DNA of 64,000 nt from assembly GCA_002706685.1 (NCBI GenBank), contig PALV01000002.1, positions 124,001 through 188,000 of the forward strand. Reading direction: 5' to 3'. Source of the DNA: Gammaproteobacteria bacterium. GTDB taxonomy: Bacteria > Pseudomonadota > Gammaproteobacteria > Pseudomonadales > Pseudohongiellaceae. The notes below the pieces were generated by a model that worked only from the letters and a program-made list of their open reading frames with translations, had not been told where the DNA came from and searched no databases. Of this stretch, positions 24,759 to 33,609 are shown one piece after another (position 1 is the stretch's first letter; the number at the start of each line of letters is the position of its first letter). Made by a program: the position numbers and the translations under genes.

Positions 24759-27092
24759 CTACTGGTTGTCCTCATCGTCAAAGTCTTTGCCTTTTTTGGC
24801 GTTGGTTTCAGCGCGTTTGTCATCAACCTTTTCAGGTTCACTGTTGTCGCTGACAGTTTTCTGTTCACCAATTGAGTGGATGGTGATCGGCGCTGCCGGT
24901 GCATTGCCGTCTTTGTCTTCGCCAAAATAGAGCGTCATGTGTGGGAATGGGATCTCTATGCCAGCTGCATCCAGACGGTACTTGACCAGCCGGTTGTAGG
25001 CGCGTCCGATGCGCCACTGAGATCCCGGAAGAGTCTTGATGCGGACACGAATGTTAACGGAGCTGTCAGCAAGTGCTGTGACACCGTGAACTTCCAGGTC
25101 CTCCAGGATATCGTTCTTGCACTCATCATCTGCCATAAGCTCTTCAAAGGCCTTGCGCAGCTCTACAATCACTGTATCGATATCTTCGCGATAGGCTACC
25201 CCGTACTCGCCAAGATGGTACGCAAATTCGCGCATGTAGTTGGATACGGTATCTACTGATGAGAATGGGATCAGGTGATAGGTGCCTGATAGATCACGCA
25301 GGCCCAGAGAGCGGATGGTGAGTTTTTCGGCGACGCCGGTGATACCGGCAGCCGTCACGACATCACCGTTATTTATGGCGTTCTCCAGCTGAATAAAGAC
25401 CCCGGTAATGATGTCCTGAACCAGCTTCTGGGCGCCAAAACCAATGGCCAGACCCAGCACACCGGCACCTGCGATCAGTGGGCCTATATTAATACCGATT
25501 TCTGACAGAACGACCATCAGGGTCATCACAACCAGGGTGATCGATACGGCATTGCGGAAGATCGTCAACAGGGTTTTCTCGCGTGCACTGGGTCCGCCGC
25601 GCGATGAATCCGGGTTCAGGCGCTGTTCGATCCAGCTTGCCAGGGCAATCCATACACCAAGTGCCAGCAGGATGATCAAGGTTACAGAAATGGCTGTGCC
25701 CAGCGTGTTGATGCCGGCGTCCGATGCCAGCCATGCGGGCAGGTTGAACAGGCTCCATGCATCCGCAACGAAGCCGAGCACAACAATCAGGATAACCAGT
25801 CTGACACCCTTCATGATCGCGGGCAGGAATCCGTTCAGCCGGTCCTCCAGCAAGGGGAAACGTGTCCGCGTTTCGTCACTTAACTGGAAGCCGCGACCCA
25901 GCAGCTGACCCAGCACCACTGACAGGAACAGGCCCAGTCCGATAGCCACCAGCGTCTGCAATGAGGCGCGCAACATAAAGGGCAGGGCATCTTCGGGGCG
26001 CGCGATGGTCACCAGGGTCATCGCTGCCAGGTAGGCAATAGCCACAACGAACCAGCTTTTGCTCAGCATGCCCAGCAAGACGCGATTGAATGTCATTTCT
26101 GCATTCTGGGAAAGCTCTGTGAGTTTATCGGTGATGCGGGATTTGTTTTGCAGAAGAATGGCCAGTGCGTACAGGAACGCCAGCAGCATCACAATCAGGG
26201 CAGTCAATTTGCCGACGGCAGGCGTAAGTAATTCATTGGCCAGCGGCACCAGAAACAATATGCCGTAACCGATGAAACCAACCAGCCTGGACAGCCAGGC
26301 GTGCCAGTAATGCGCCTGTTCGGCGCTCAGCGGCAGCATGCGAAGACCGTCATTTCGGGCGGCAAACAATACTCTGATCAGTGCGCGCGTGATTTCGATG
26401 ATCAGAAACGCATTCAGGAACAGCGACTGCTGAATGTCCATTTCGCCAGAGTTGCCAGGTACAAACAGCGCAACCAGGTAGCCGCCCACATAGGCAAGCG
26501 GGATGACTACAAGATCCAGCAGTGCAGCACCGCCCACGGCAATTGATTTGTGCAGCATACGACTGCCGCCGGTATCTTTCAGTGCCCAGCGGTCAATCGC
26601 TGTGAACACCGGACGAGCCATCAGTCTCAACAGCAGGAATAGCGACACAGCAGCCGCGATGACAAGCAGCAGGCCTGTGGCTTCACTAGTCAGATTGTCG
26701 ACCTGCACAGCCTGCTCGCCAGTGACCAGGTCGGTTATTGACTGGAAAGCCTCCATGGATTCGGCGACCAGGTTCTGTGCCAGCTCACGGGTGGCGCCTG
26801 CAATTTCCTGCACCGGAGACCCAGAGGCTTCTTCCTCGGCTGCGGACTCGTCGGACGTCGGATCTTCGCCAGCGGCCAGGGCACGCAAGTCACTGATCAA
26901 CTGCTCTCTAGCCTGTTGGTCCTCAAGGATATCTGCGAGGTAGGCATAGGAATTGTCAGTGCCGGAGTTGTTCTCGGTGGCGGTCTCTGCGGCTGCTGAT
27001 AGCGCCGGCTGTGCGGTGGTGAGGCCGGCGACCGCCAGCATGCAGAAACTGGCAATGATGGCGATTATTTTGGCCGGTGTCAGATGCGTCAC
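24759..27092 (-). CDS. Large MscS-family mechanosensitive channel (YbiO-like)
   Basis: A 777-residue inner-membrane channel that opens under membrane tension to release solutes on osmotic downshock. After a signal peptide (cleavage near ALSAAAE) comes a periplasmic acidic, helical region (about 30-140), then about ten helices, the pore helix with the glycine/alanine pattern GAGVLGLAIGFGAQKLVQD (about 545), and the MscS beta and C-terminal domains (DVVTAAGITGVAEKL; PFPHMTLYFGED). The layout matches E. coli YbiO. The C-terminal ~35 residues are highly charged. The start is GTG at 27092. It is convergent with ccoP and divergent from padR. Confidence 0.9.
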   Translation of the reverse strand: MTHLTPAKIIAIIASFCMLAVAGLTTAQPALSAAAETATENNSGTDNSYAYLADILEDQQAREQLISDLRALAAGEDPTSDESAAEEEASGSPVQEIAGATRELAQNLVAESMEAFQSITDLVTGEQAVQVDNLTSEATGLLLVIAAAVSLFLLLRLMARPVFTAIDRWALKDTGGSRMLHKSIAVGGAALLDLVVIPLAYVGGYLVALFVPGNSGEMDIQQSLFLNAFLIIEITRALIRVLFAARNDGLRMLPLSAEQAHYWHAWLSRLVGFIGYGILFLVPLANELLTPAVGKLTALIVMLLAFLYALAILLQNKSRITDKLTELSQNAEMTFNRVLLGMLSKSWFVVAIAYLAAMTLVTIARPEDALPFMLRASLQTLVAIGLGLFLSVVLGQLLGRGFQLSDETRTRFPLLEDRLNGFLPAIMKGVRLVILIVVLGFVADAWSLFNLPAWLASDAGINTLGTAISVTLIILLALGVWIALASWIEQRLNPDSSRGGPSAREKTLLTIFRNAVSITLVVMTLMVVLSEIGINIGPLIAGAGVLGLAIGFGAQKLVQDIITGVFIQLENAINNGDVVTAAGITGVAEKLTIRSLGLRDLSGTYHLIPFSSVDTVSNYMREFAYHLGEYGVAYREDIDTVIVELRKAFEELMADDECKNDILEDLEVHGVTALADSSVNIRVRIKTLPGSQWRIGRAYNRLVKYRLDAAGIEIPFPHMTLYFGEDKDGNAPAAPITIHSIGEQKTVSDNSEPEKVDDKRAETNAKKGKDFDDEDNQ

Positions 27093-27193
27093 TATGCGAT
27101 CTCCGTGTGGTCATTATTTTCAATGTGGCAGATGCTGAACAAGCCTAAGGTCTGGCAGGCCAATTGGCAAATCTGCTGGTCCCAGCAACGGGC

Positions 27194-27243
27194 TTGACAA
27201 TACTGTGTGTCGTACAGCATTATTACTGTGTCGCACACAGTAA
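27194..27243 (+). promoter_or_regulatory. padR promoter with duplicated operator-like palindrome
   Basis: A perfect -35 TTGACA (27194-27199) is followed after 18 nt by a weaker CATTAT (27218-27223). Overlapping it are two 21-bp palindromes. Site 2 (27223-27243) is perfect: TTACTGTGT, 3 nt, ACACAGTAA. Site 1 (27200-27220) is an imperfect copy beginning ATACTGTGT. Both lie where a bound repressor would block RNA polymerase. PadR proteins usually repress their own operon at such sites. Confidence 0.7.
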
Positions 27244-27372
27244 GCGAATGCCCAGCTCTGCTGACGCCCGAAAAATCAGTAGAAGCCGGGTACATGTTTA
27301 AGTACGGATCTCTCGCAAGCTGGATCATGCAAGACAGCAGCCCTGAGGCAGAGTCCTTTAAAGAGGTAGCAA

Positions 27373-27705
27373 ATGAGTGAAGATCGTTTGGAGGCCATGC
27401 GCCTTGAATTGCGACGCGGCAGCCTGGCATTGATTGTGCTGACTGCGTTGCGTCAGGAGCACTATGGCTACTCGCTACGGCAAAAACTGCAGGCTGACGG
27501 ACTGGCTATCGAAGAGGGCACCCTGTACCCGCTGGTGCGCCGGCTTGAGAGTCATGGCCTGCTGGATAGTCGCTGGAGTGATGAACAGGGCAGGCGGCGA
27601 CGCTACTACAGGATGTCAGCAGATGGGCAGAAGGTTCTTAATGCATTGAAGCAGGAATGGCAGACACTCAATAAGGTCATGCACACCGTACAGGAGTCAT
27701 CATGA
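27373..27705 (+). CDS. PadR family transcriptional regulator
   Basis: A 110-residue DNA-binding repressor. The winged-helix domain has the PadR landmarks RRGSLALIVLTAL, HYGYSLRQKL, EEGTLYPLVRRLESHGLL (recognition helix) and RRRRYYRMSADG (wing), with a short C-terminal dimerisation helix, as in the small PadR-s2 group. AAGAGG precedes the ATG. Its stop overlaps the next gene (ATGA), and a two-site palindrome covers the promoter, so autoregulation is likely. The signal it senses is unknown. Confidence 0.93.
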   Translation: MSEDRLEAMRLELRRGSLALIVLTALRQEHYGYSLRQKLQADGLAIEEGTLYPLVRRLESHGLLDSRWSDEQGRRRRYYRMSADGQKVLNALKQEWQTLNKVMHTVQESS

Positions 27706-28640
27706 TGAACTGGATTGATCGCTACGTGGCAGAAATCAAGCGCTACCTGCCAGCAAAAAATCGCGACGATGTCGCGGAAGAACTGCAGTCGCTACTGGAA
27801 GAGGAAGTGCTTGAACTTGAGGCGGATCGCGAACGGCCGCTGACTGACGCGGAGTGGCATGACCTGCTGCGCGAGTTTGGACACCCCATGCAGGTGGCCA
27901 CTCGCTACGGAGCAAGTGGCGTGTTGATCAGCGCGGCCCTGTTCCCTTTGTACAGAAAAGTTGTCGCTTATCTGCTCGCCGCCGTAGCGACGGTTTACGT
28001 GCTGGCAATTACCTGGAGCATTGTGGCTGATGTTATTTGGGGAGTGATGGCGGACGCCCGTGCAGTCAATCTGGGTTTCGGCTTTGGCGAGGCCTGGTCT
28101 TTTGCGGTCAACTGGCTGGTATTCATCACGCTTGGGTTCCATCTTGCAGACCGCTACGTAGCTGATACCGGCATTCTCAAGCGTTGGAACCCCGCTACGC
28201 TGCCACCTGCGCAGCTGGAGCGAGAGTCACTCAGCAGCAGTATTCTTGTGAGCATTCTGGTTGCGGTGTGGCTGGTGATCCTGCATCGTCTGTCACCTGA
28301 GTTCAGTGCGGCGGTATTGCTCGGTGAGCAGAACAATCGATTTATTACATTGATTGCCTGGCTAAAAATCCAGGCTGTATTGGTGCTGGCGGTTTATCTG
28401 ATTCTGCTGTTCAAGCCTCACTGGTCGCGGGGCAAACGCATGCTGGTCATGGTGTCAGATGCTCTGGCAGCATTCGGGGTCGCCATATGTCTGTCGATTC
28501 CTGCGGAAGCGTTGTTGCAGATATACCCGGAGCTTCCGGAGGCATTGTTGCGCACTACCTCGATAGTTCTGTGGCTCTGGCTGCTGGGTCTGCTGGCGGA
28601 TCTGCTGGTGCAGGGGTACAGGCTGATGCAGCGGCGCTGA
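27702..28640 (+). CDS. HAAS-domain membrane protein paired with PadR
   Basis: A 312-residue membrane protein. Residues 1-75 form an HAAS-type helical domain (IDRYVAEIKRYLPAKNRDDV, then LLREFGHPMQVATRYG), a domain known to occur next to PadR regulators. About seven membrane helices follow, from residue ~80 to the end. PadR/HAAS pairs are thought to sense envelope conditions, with the membrane protein acting on, or reporting to, the repressor. The start overlaps padR's stop; ATG 27702 and ATG 27705 are both possible behind AGGAG. Confidence 0.85.
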   Translation: MMNWIDRYVAEIKRYLPAKNRDDVAEELQSLLEEEVLELEADRERPLTDAEWHDLLREFGHPMQVATRYGASGVLISAALFPLYRKVVAYLLAAVATVYVLAITWSIVADVIWGVMADARAVNLGFGFGEAWSFAVNWLVFITLGFHLADRYVADTGILKRWNPATLPPAQLERESLSSSILVSILVAVWLVILHRLSPEFSAAVLLGEQNNRFITLIAWLKIQAVLVLAVYLILLFKPHWSRGKRMLVMVSDALAAFGVAICLSIPAEALLQIYPELPEALLRTTSIVLWLWLLGLLADLLVQGYRLMQRR

Positions 28641-28657
28641 GTCTTTCTCAGCGCCGC
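28631..28657. terminator. Bidirectional hairpin
   Basis: A perfect 11-bp stem (GCGGCGCTGAG against CTCAGCGCCGC) with loop TCTTT contains the stop codon of the HAAS gene and lies between it and a convergent gene. No T-run follows on either strand. Confidence 0.5.
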
Positions 28658-28674
28658 CTGGCCCACCGCCCGGA

Positions 28675-29613
28675 TCAGCCTAGCAGTGATGAGGGTAGCT
28701 CTGGTATGCGCGCCACTATGACTTCACGTCGTGCCCGACTGATGCCATAAATGATTCGCTCGCCTCGGGCACTGCGGTCCCAGGCCCATGACTGACCTTC
28801 AAAGGGAACATCAATGGTGGTCACATACTCCAGCGTGACACCCTGTCTGGGCAAACGCAGTACGTAAAGTTCGGCTGCGTCGTGGCCTGTCACATACAGT
28901 AATCCGTCGTCACCCCAGTCTCCGCCGGAACAGGCACTGTCGCCCCAGGTTGCAACGATCTGGGGCGGAAACAACCATGACTCCAGCATCTGCCAGTTAT
29001 CGTCGAATTTGCCCACGTGCGTCCAGCGCTGATCAAATCCCGGAGTGGTTCCATTGTCGTTGTAGTTGGCGAAACAGGCCCACCAGAATCCCTGGTGCCG
29101 GACTGCCCAGGTCAGCGATCCAAGACGTATGCCAAGGCTGTAGGTCGCCACGGGTTGCAGGCTGTTTCTGTCATAGGTTTCCAGTGAACTGGCCATTGGC
29201 AGTTGTGGAAAGTTAGAGTGCGCCACGACCAGTTCATCACCGTCGACCCAACCCGCATTCAGGTGGATGATGGCGCCATCCTGGGATCCCATCCATTCAC
29301 CGACCTGCACGCCAGTATCTTTGCGATGCTTGACCAGCGCATGATTGCCGATACCGTAGAAGTGATCTGCATCGACTGCCACCCCCTGATTGGCATGGTT
29401 GATTTGCCAGCGTTGCAGTTCGTCAGCGACCAGGCCGTGTTTGGTGAGTCCAGGGTTTGCTTCTGCTGCCGCGTCAGTTGACGCAGCCGCGGCAGGGCGG
29501 GCCAGACTTGATGCCCCGCTACCAATAGCGAGCGCACCTGCGGTAGCGCCCAGTGTCAGCAAGACCTGGCGACGAGTGACAGTCGCCTCGGGCATTGAGT
29601 TGTCAATCTTCAT
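28675..29613 (-). CDS. Tat-exported protein of unknown function, beta-propeller-like
   Basis: A 312-residue protein. The N-terminus has a twin-arginine signal (TRRQVLLTLGATAGAL) and a cleavage region near AAAAS. The mature part has repeating strands such as HFYGIGNHALVKHRKDTG, GDELVVAHSNFP, GLLYVTGHDAAELYVL and RIIYGISRARREVIV, which suggest a six- or seven-bladed propeller, and one Cys (SACSGGDW). I do not recognise a precise family. The start is 2 nt after the TonB-receptor stop, so the two are surely co-transcribed; the protein may bind or process the receptor's ligand. Confidence 0.8.
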   Translation of the reverse strand: MKIDNSMPEATVTRRQVLLTLGATAGALAIGSGASSLARPAAAASTDAAAEANPGLTKHGLVADELQRWQINHANQGVAVDADHFYGIGNHALVKHRKDTGVQVGEWMGSQDGAIIHLNAGWVDGDELVVAHSNFPQLPMASSLETYDRNSLQPVATYSLGIRLGSLTWAVRHQGFWWACFANYNDNGTTPGFDQRWTHVGKFDDNWQMLESWLFPPQIVATWGDSACSGGDWGDDGLLYVTGHDAAELYVLRLPRQGVTLEYVTTIDVPFEGQSWAWDRSARGERIIYGISRARREVIVARIPELPSSLLG

Positions 29614-29615
29614 GA

Positions 29616-32600
29616 TCAGAACCTCCGGGTAAGCTGAATGTTCCAGCTGCGGCCGGACAACAGTGACTGACTGACAGATGGGTCATAACCAAAATTGTCT
29701 GAGGACAGCGGTGGTTCTTTGTCGGTCAGGTTGATGACACCCACACGCACTCGCGTGTCTCGCAGCAGGGGCGATGCAGTGGTGTCAAACTGGTAACCCA
29801 CGGTCAGGTTGTAAGTGACGAAGCTGTCGATTACCCGGCGATAAACAGTTCGGCCCTGCGTAAAGAAAGGCTCGATGTAGCTGGGCTGGCCCAGTGACTC
29901 GTAAACAGCCTGGGTGGTTGTGGCACCTGTGTCATGTGTCTCACCCACATGATAGATACCCAGTCCGGCATTCCAGGACCCGTTGCGCCAGAAGATATTG
30001 CTGGTGCTGCGCCACTTGGCGGCGCCATTTCCATACAACTGGTTGTTGATGGTTGGTTCGACGTTGGCAGGCGCCAGAGTGTCTTCAGCTTTGCTCAGGT
30101 ATGCCCATTCGGAACTGAAAACCATGTCGCCAAACGACAGGCCTCTCAGTTCATACCTGAAGCCAAAGTCGACACCGCTGTGTTCGCTGGTCGACAGGTT
30201 CAGGAAGGGGCGGTTGCGTGAGAAAATTCGTCCGGCGGGTGCCACAGGATTATTGGGGTTGGCAGCGTTGTAGGCGGCAAACGCCGCGCGGTCTTCGGGA
30301 GTCAGCGCAAAACGCTCTACGTCACGATCGCCCTTATAGTTGGCTGTGCCACTGCCCAGGTCAATCTGGTCAGCAGGCACACCTGCGGCCAGCTGTTGCT
30401 GAGTGTAGGCACGCAACAAGGCGGTATCACTTTCATTGATCTGCGCCACACTACGCTGGCCCAGCAGATTGCTGCGACGAATACGCCACCAGTCAACATT
30501 CATGGTGAAACCATCCATAAATGGCGCATCGAATACCAATCCTACCGTGTCACCTTTGGATTCCTGAGCCATCAAGTCCGGGTTGCCACCAAAATAGGTG
30601 CGCATGACGTAAGGGCCTTCATTGAGTGCAGGGTTACGGTAGGCGTCAATATCACCGGCACCAGCGGTGATGGTCCAGCGCGGACTGGTATACAGGGCTG
30701 CCAGGCTGGGTGCCATGAATCCTTCATTGCGCGATGCACGCAACATCAACCAGTCAACAGGTTTCCAGTTGAGGCCAACTTTTGGTTTGGTCGTGTTACC
30801 AAAGTCGCTGTACTGCTCAGCGCGGGCTGACACATTGAGTTCCAGTCGGTTCATCAGCGGTATGCCTGCATCTTCGTTGATCAGCGGTATCATCACTTCA
30901 GCAAATGCGCTGGTGACATCACGGCTGCCGAAAACGTCAGGGCGAGGCGGGTGCAGCAGGAAATCATTGTTTGTAATATCCAGTCCCGAGCTGGCAGGGT
31001 TTTCGCCACTGAAAGGAGGGCGAATGTCTTCCAGATCTTCACGACGGTGTTCGACTCCAAACGCAGCCATGACATCACCACCCCACCAGCTGAACAGAGT
31101 GCCTGAGGTTTTTGCGTCGAAGCTGGCGATATAGCTTTGTGCTTCGCGCGCAAAGATGTCACTGAACGAATCTACGGTCGCCTGCGGATTGTTGTACGGG
31201 GCATCTGCGACCACCGCATCGCCCTGGACCCGGAATGTGTAGGCAAACGGGTTATAGGCACTGGCATCAGTGCGACCGATGGCGTTCTGAAGCAGGCTTT
31301 CGCGCACGTCAGGGTAAGCTTCGTCGTTGCCGTTGACCTGGTTGTAGAATAGCGATGTTTCCCAGGTCCAGGTGGCACCAAAAGAACCCTTCAGGCCAGT
31401 GGCAAAGCGTACAACATCGGAGTCGGTTGTGATCAGTTCTGGTGACAGCCCGGCCAGTGTCATCTGCGTAAAGCTGACAGTACGTGGCTGACCAGTCAGT
31501 CGCGGCGTACCATCTGCGTTCGCTAAGCCGGCTGGGTGATAGAAGCGCGATCCGTAAGGGTTGTAGGGGTTGTCGATCGGCATGACCATCAGCTTGTCAG
31601 AAGTTGGTGCATTTAATGCCAGTGGCTGCCGTTTCATGGTGGACTCGGCCATGTAATAACCAGCTTCGGCGAATACTGTTACAGCAGGTGAAATGTCGTA
31701 TTCACCAGCGAGATAGGCATTGCCGCGCTTCACTTCCGGTGAGGCGAAACCAAACTGATTCAGGTCCAGGAAAAATTCGGGATTATTGGCACGTGACGGG
31801 GCGCTGTTGGTCAAAGTTGGTGCGCCGTTCACTGGTCTAAAGTAGTTGTTCGCTGTGCTGCTGCCAACACGGAAAGTAGGCCAGTAGCCTCGAGCTGAGC
31901 GTCCATCAAAGCTGCCGCCCAGGTTGTTGAACGGGGCTGGTACCTTGTCGCTGTTAAAGGAAGTACGGCTGAAATCCCGTTCACTCAGGGCAATGCTATC
32001 CCGGTTCAAAGCTTCAATGCTGCCGATAAAACGGCCGCGACCGTTAGCCAGGTCGGTCGAACCAAAGGTCAGTGCCAACTGTGTGTTCTCTCCGCCGCCG
32101 TGCTCAGTTCCGCCTTGCTGCAGCGATACTTCAACGCCATCAAACTCGCGCTTCATGATGTAGTTGATGACACCGCCAACGGCGTCTGAACCATAGATCG
32201 AGGATGCACCATCGCGCAGCACTTCAATGCGCTCAACCCCTTGTGTTGGCAACTGGTTCACGTTGACTGCCTGCGACAGGCCCGCCGTCATCGGGTTAAT
32301 GGACATGCGTCTGCCATTGACCAGGACCAGTGTTGCAGTGGCACCCATATTGCGCAGATTGATGTTTGCGTTATCGCCACGGGCGCCAGACGACCCAAGG
32401 CGGGTCTCGTTCTCCGGCAGGTTGACCACCGACGGTAACGAGGTCAGCAGGTCAACAGGCAGAACAGCTGCCCTGACTTCCATGGCTTCTTCGCCAATAA
32501 CTGATACAGGCACGGTGCCATCGTTTTCGGCACGGCGTATGTTTGAGCCAGTCACCACCACTTCCTGAATTTCAGGAATGGCGTTGCTTGCCGGGGTTTG

Positions 32601-32756
32601 TGCTATGGCTGCAGAACCAGCTCCAAGCAGCAGGCCGGTCACACTGAGCTGCACTAGCATTGCCAGTGGTCGTTTGCTGAAACCTGGAATGTTCAGGGAT
32701 TTTCTGGTCTCCAAAGAGATCGGGGCTTCCGCCATGTGTGGGAATGGCTTGTTCAT
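29616..32756 (-). CDS. TonB-dependent outer-membrane receptor
   Basis: A 1046-residue receptor that imports a ligand across the outer membrane using TonB energy. After a long signal region (cleavage near AIAQTP) comes the TonB box-like EIQEVVVTGSNIRR, the plug domain (about 65-200, with NINLRNMGATATLVLVNGRR and VERIEVLRDGASSIYGSDAVGGVINYI) and the 22-strand barrel ending in an aromatic residue (LTRRF). It belongs to the large Xanthomonas/Caulobacter-type TonB receptors that often take up oligosaccharides or peptides; no SusD, sugar or siderophore genes adjoin it to fix the ligand. The next gene starts 2 nt later. Confidence 0.95.
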   Translation of the reverse strand: MNKPFPHMAEAPISLETRKSLNIPGFSKRPLAMLVQLSVTGLLLGAGSAAIAQTPASNAIPEIQEVVVTGSNIRRAENDGTVPVSVIGEEAMEVRAAVLPVDLLTSLPSVVNLPENETRLGSSGARGDNANINLRNMGATATLVLVNGRRMSINPMTAGLSQAVNVNQLPTQGVERIEVLRDGASSIYGSDAVGGVINYIMKREFDGVEVSLQQGGTEHGGGENTQLALTFGSTDLANGRGRFIGSIEALNRDSIALSERDFSRTSFNSDKVPAPFNNLGGSFDGRSARGYWPTFRVGSSTANNYFRPVNGAPTLTNSAPSRANNPEFFLDLNQFGFASPEVKRGNAYLAGEYDISPAVTVFAEAGYYMAESTMKRQPLALNAPTSDKLMVMPIDNPYNPYGSRFYHPAGLANADGTPRLTGQPRTVSFTQMTLAGLSPELITTDSDVVRFATGLKGSFGATWTWETSLFYNQVNGNDEAYPDVRESLLQNAIGRTDASAYNPFAYTFRVQGDAVVADAPYNNPQATVDSFSDIFAREAQSYIASFDAKTSGTLFSWWGGDVMAAFGVEHRREDLEDIRPPFSGENPASSGLDITNNDFLLHPPRPDVFGSRDVTSAFAEVMIPLINEDAGIPLMNRLELNVSARAEQYSDFGNTTKPKVGLNWKPVDWLMLRASRNEGFMAPSLAALYTSPRWTITAGAGDIDAYRNPALNEGPYVMRTYFGGNPDLMAQESKGDTVGLVFDAPFMDGFTMNVDWWRIRRSNLLGQRSVAQINESDTALLRAYTQQQLAAGVPADQIDLGSGTANYKGDRDVERFALTPEDRAAFAAYNAANPNNPVAPAGRIFSRNRPFLNLSTSEHSGVDFGFRYELRGLSFGDMVFSSEWAYLSKAEDTLAPANVEPTINNQLYGNGAAKWRSTSNIFWRNGSWNAGLGIYHVGETHDTGATTTQAVYESLGQPSYIEPFFTQGRTVYRRVIDSFVTYNLTVGYQFDTTASPLLRDTRVRVGVINLTDKEPPLSSDNFGYDPSVSQSLLSGRSWNIQLTRRF

Positions 32757-32800
32757 GTTATGGACTCCAAAGGCGTGGTTGAAAGAGCCTGATTTCTAAT

Positions 32801-32850
32801 TTCCGGAGAGGGCCGGAAGTAATGTTTGACGTTCCGGCTGGGTACCGGAC
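32801..32850. repeat. Paired TTCCGG inverted repeats upstream of the TonB receptor
   Basis: Two palindromes, TTCCGG-N6-CCGGAA at 32801-32818 and TTCCGG-N7-CCGGAC at 32832-32850, start 31 bp apart (about three helical turns), 45-95 bp upstream of the receptor start. The spacing on one DNA face suggests an operator for a dimeric regulator. Beyond them the 272-nt divergent gap to yaeQ shows no further feature. Confidence 0.4.
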
Positions 32851-33028
32851 GCTATGGAGATTAGCCTGACTTGGTGACAGATCAGTGGCGGTTATGTGGC
32901 AGCTCAATGAATCTTTTGTGAATGACAGATTGGTGACGGGAAGGGCGCTCGCAACTAGGGACAGTCCAGATAATTAAAGGTATTATTCGCGGCAAGACAC
33001 TTTCTTTCGCAGCATTGGCAGGCAATTC

Positions 33029-33568
33029 ATGGCGACAAAACCGAGTATTCACAAGTTCATGATTGCCCTCAGTGATCTGGACAGGGAGTATTATGACTCC
33101 CTCAACCTGACGGTTGCCAGGCACCCATCAGAGACGCTTGAGCGCATGCTGGTCCGGGTGCTGGCCTACTGCTGCAATGCCTCTGACAGCCTGGTTTTCT
33201 GTAAGGGGCTCAGTGACACAGATGAGCCTGACGTCTGGGCAAAAGACCTTAATGGCGGTATTGCGCTCTGGATCGATGTGGGTGAACCGGCTTTCGACCG
33301 TATCAAGAAGGCCAGCCGTCTGGCGCGCGACGTCAAGGTTTATGCTTTCAACACTAAATCTGCTGTCTGGTGGAGCCAGCAGCAGCAAGAGTTCGCCGGG
33401 CTCAGGATATCGGTCAGTCGATTCCCCTGGGCGCCTCTTCAGCAACTGGCAGAGGTCATGCAGCGAACCATGGATATGTCAGTAACAATCTCTGGGGATA
33501 CGGTCTATGTTGCCGCCGAATCAGGCGAGTACGAGTTTGCGCTGGAAGTCCTGCAGACAGTCAACTAG
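33029..33568 (+). CDS. yaeQ: YaeQ family protein
   Basis: A 179-residue cytoplasmic protein of the YaeQ family, with a PD-(D/E)XK nuclease-like fold. The start KPSIHKFMIALSDLDREYY and the middle IALWIDVGEPAFDRIKKASR are typical and contain the acidic and lysine residues of the fold; WW at VWWSQQQ is conserved. E. coli YaeQ was first found by its effect on RfaH-mutant phenotypes; its actual role is unsettled. Divergent from the TonB receptor and 41 nt before the crotonase gene, with which it may be co-transcribed. Confidence 0.92.
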   Translation: MATKPSIHKFMIALSDLDREYYDSLNLTVARHPSETLERMLVRVLAYCCNASDSLVFCKGLSDTDEPDVWAKDLNGGIALWIDVGEPAFDRIKKASRLARDVKVYAFNTKSAVWWSQQQQEFAGLRISVSRFPWAPLQQLAEVMQRTMDMSVTISGDTVYVAAESGEYEFALEVLQTVN

Positions 33569-33609
33569 ACCAATGATTTTAACGGGTGGATACAGCAAGG
33601 GGCCAGGTC

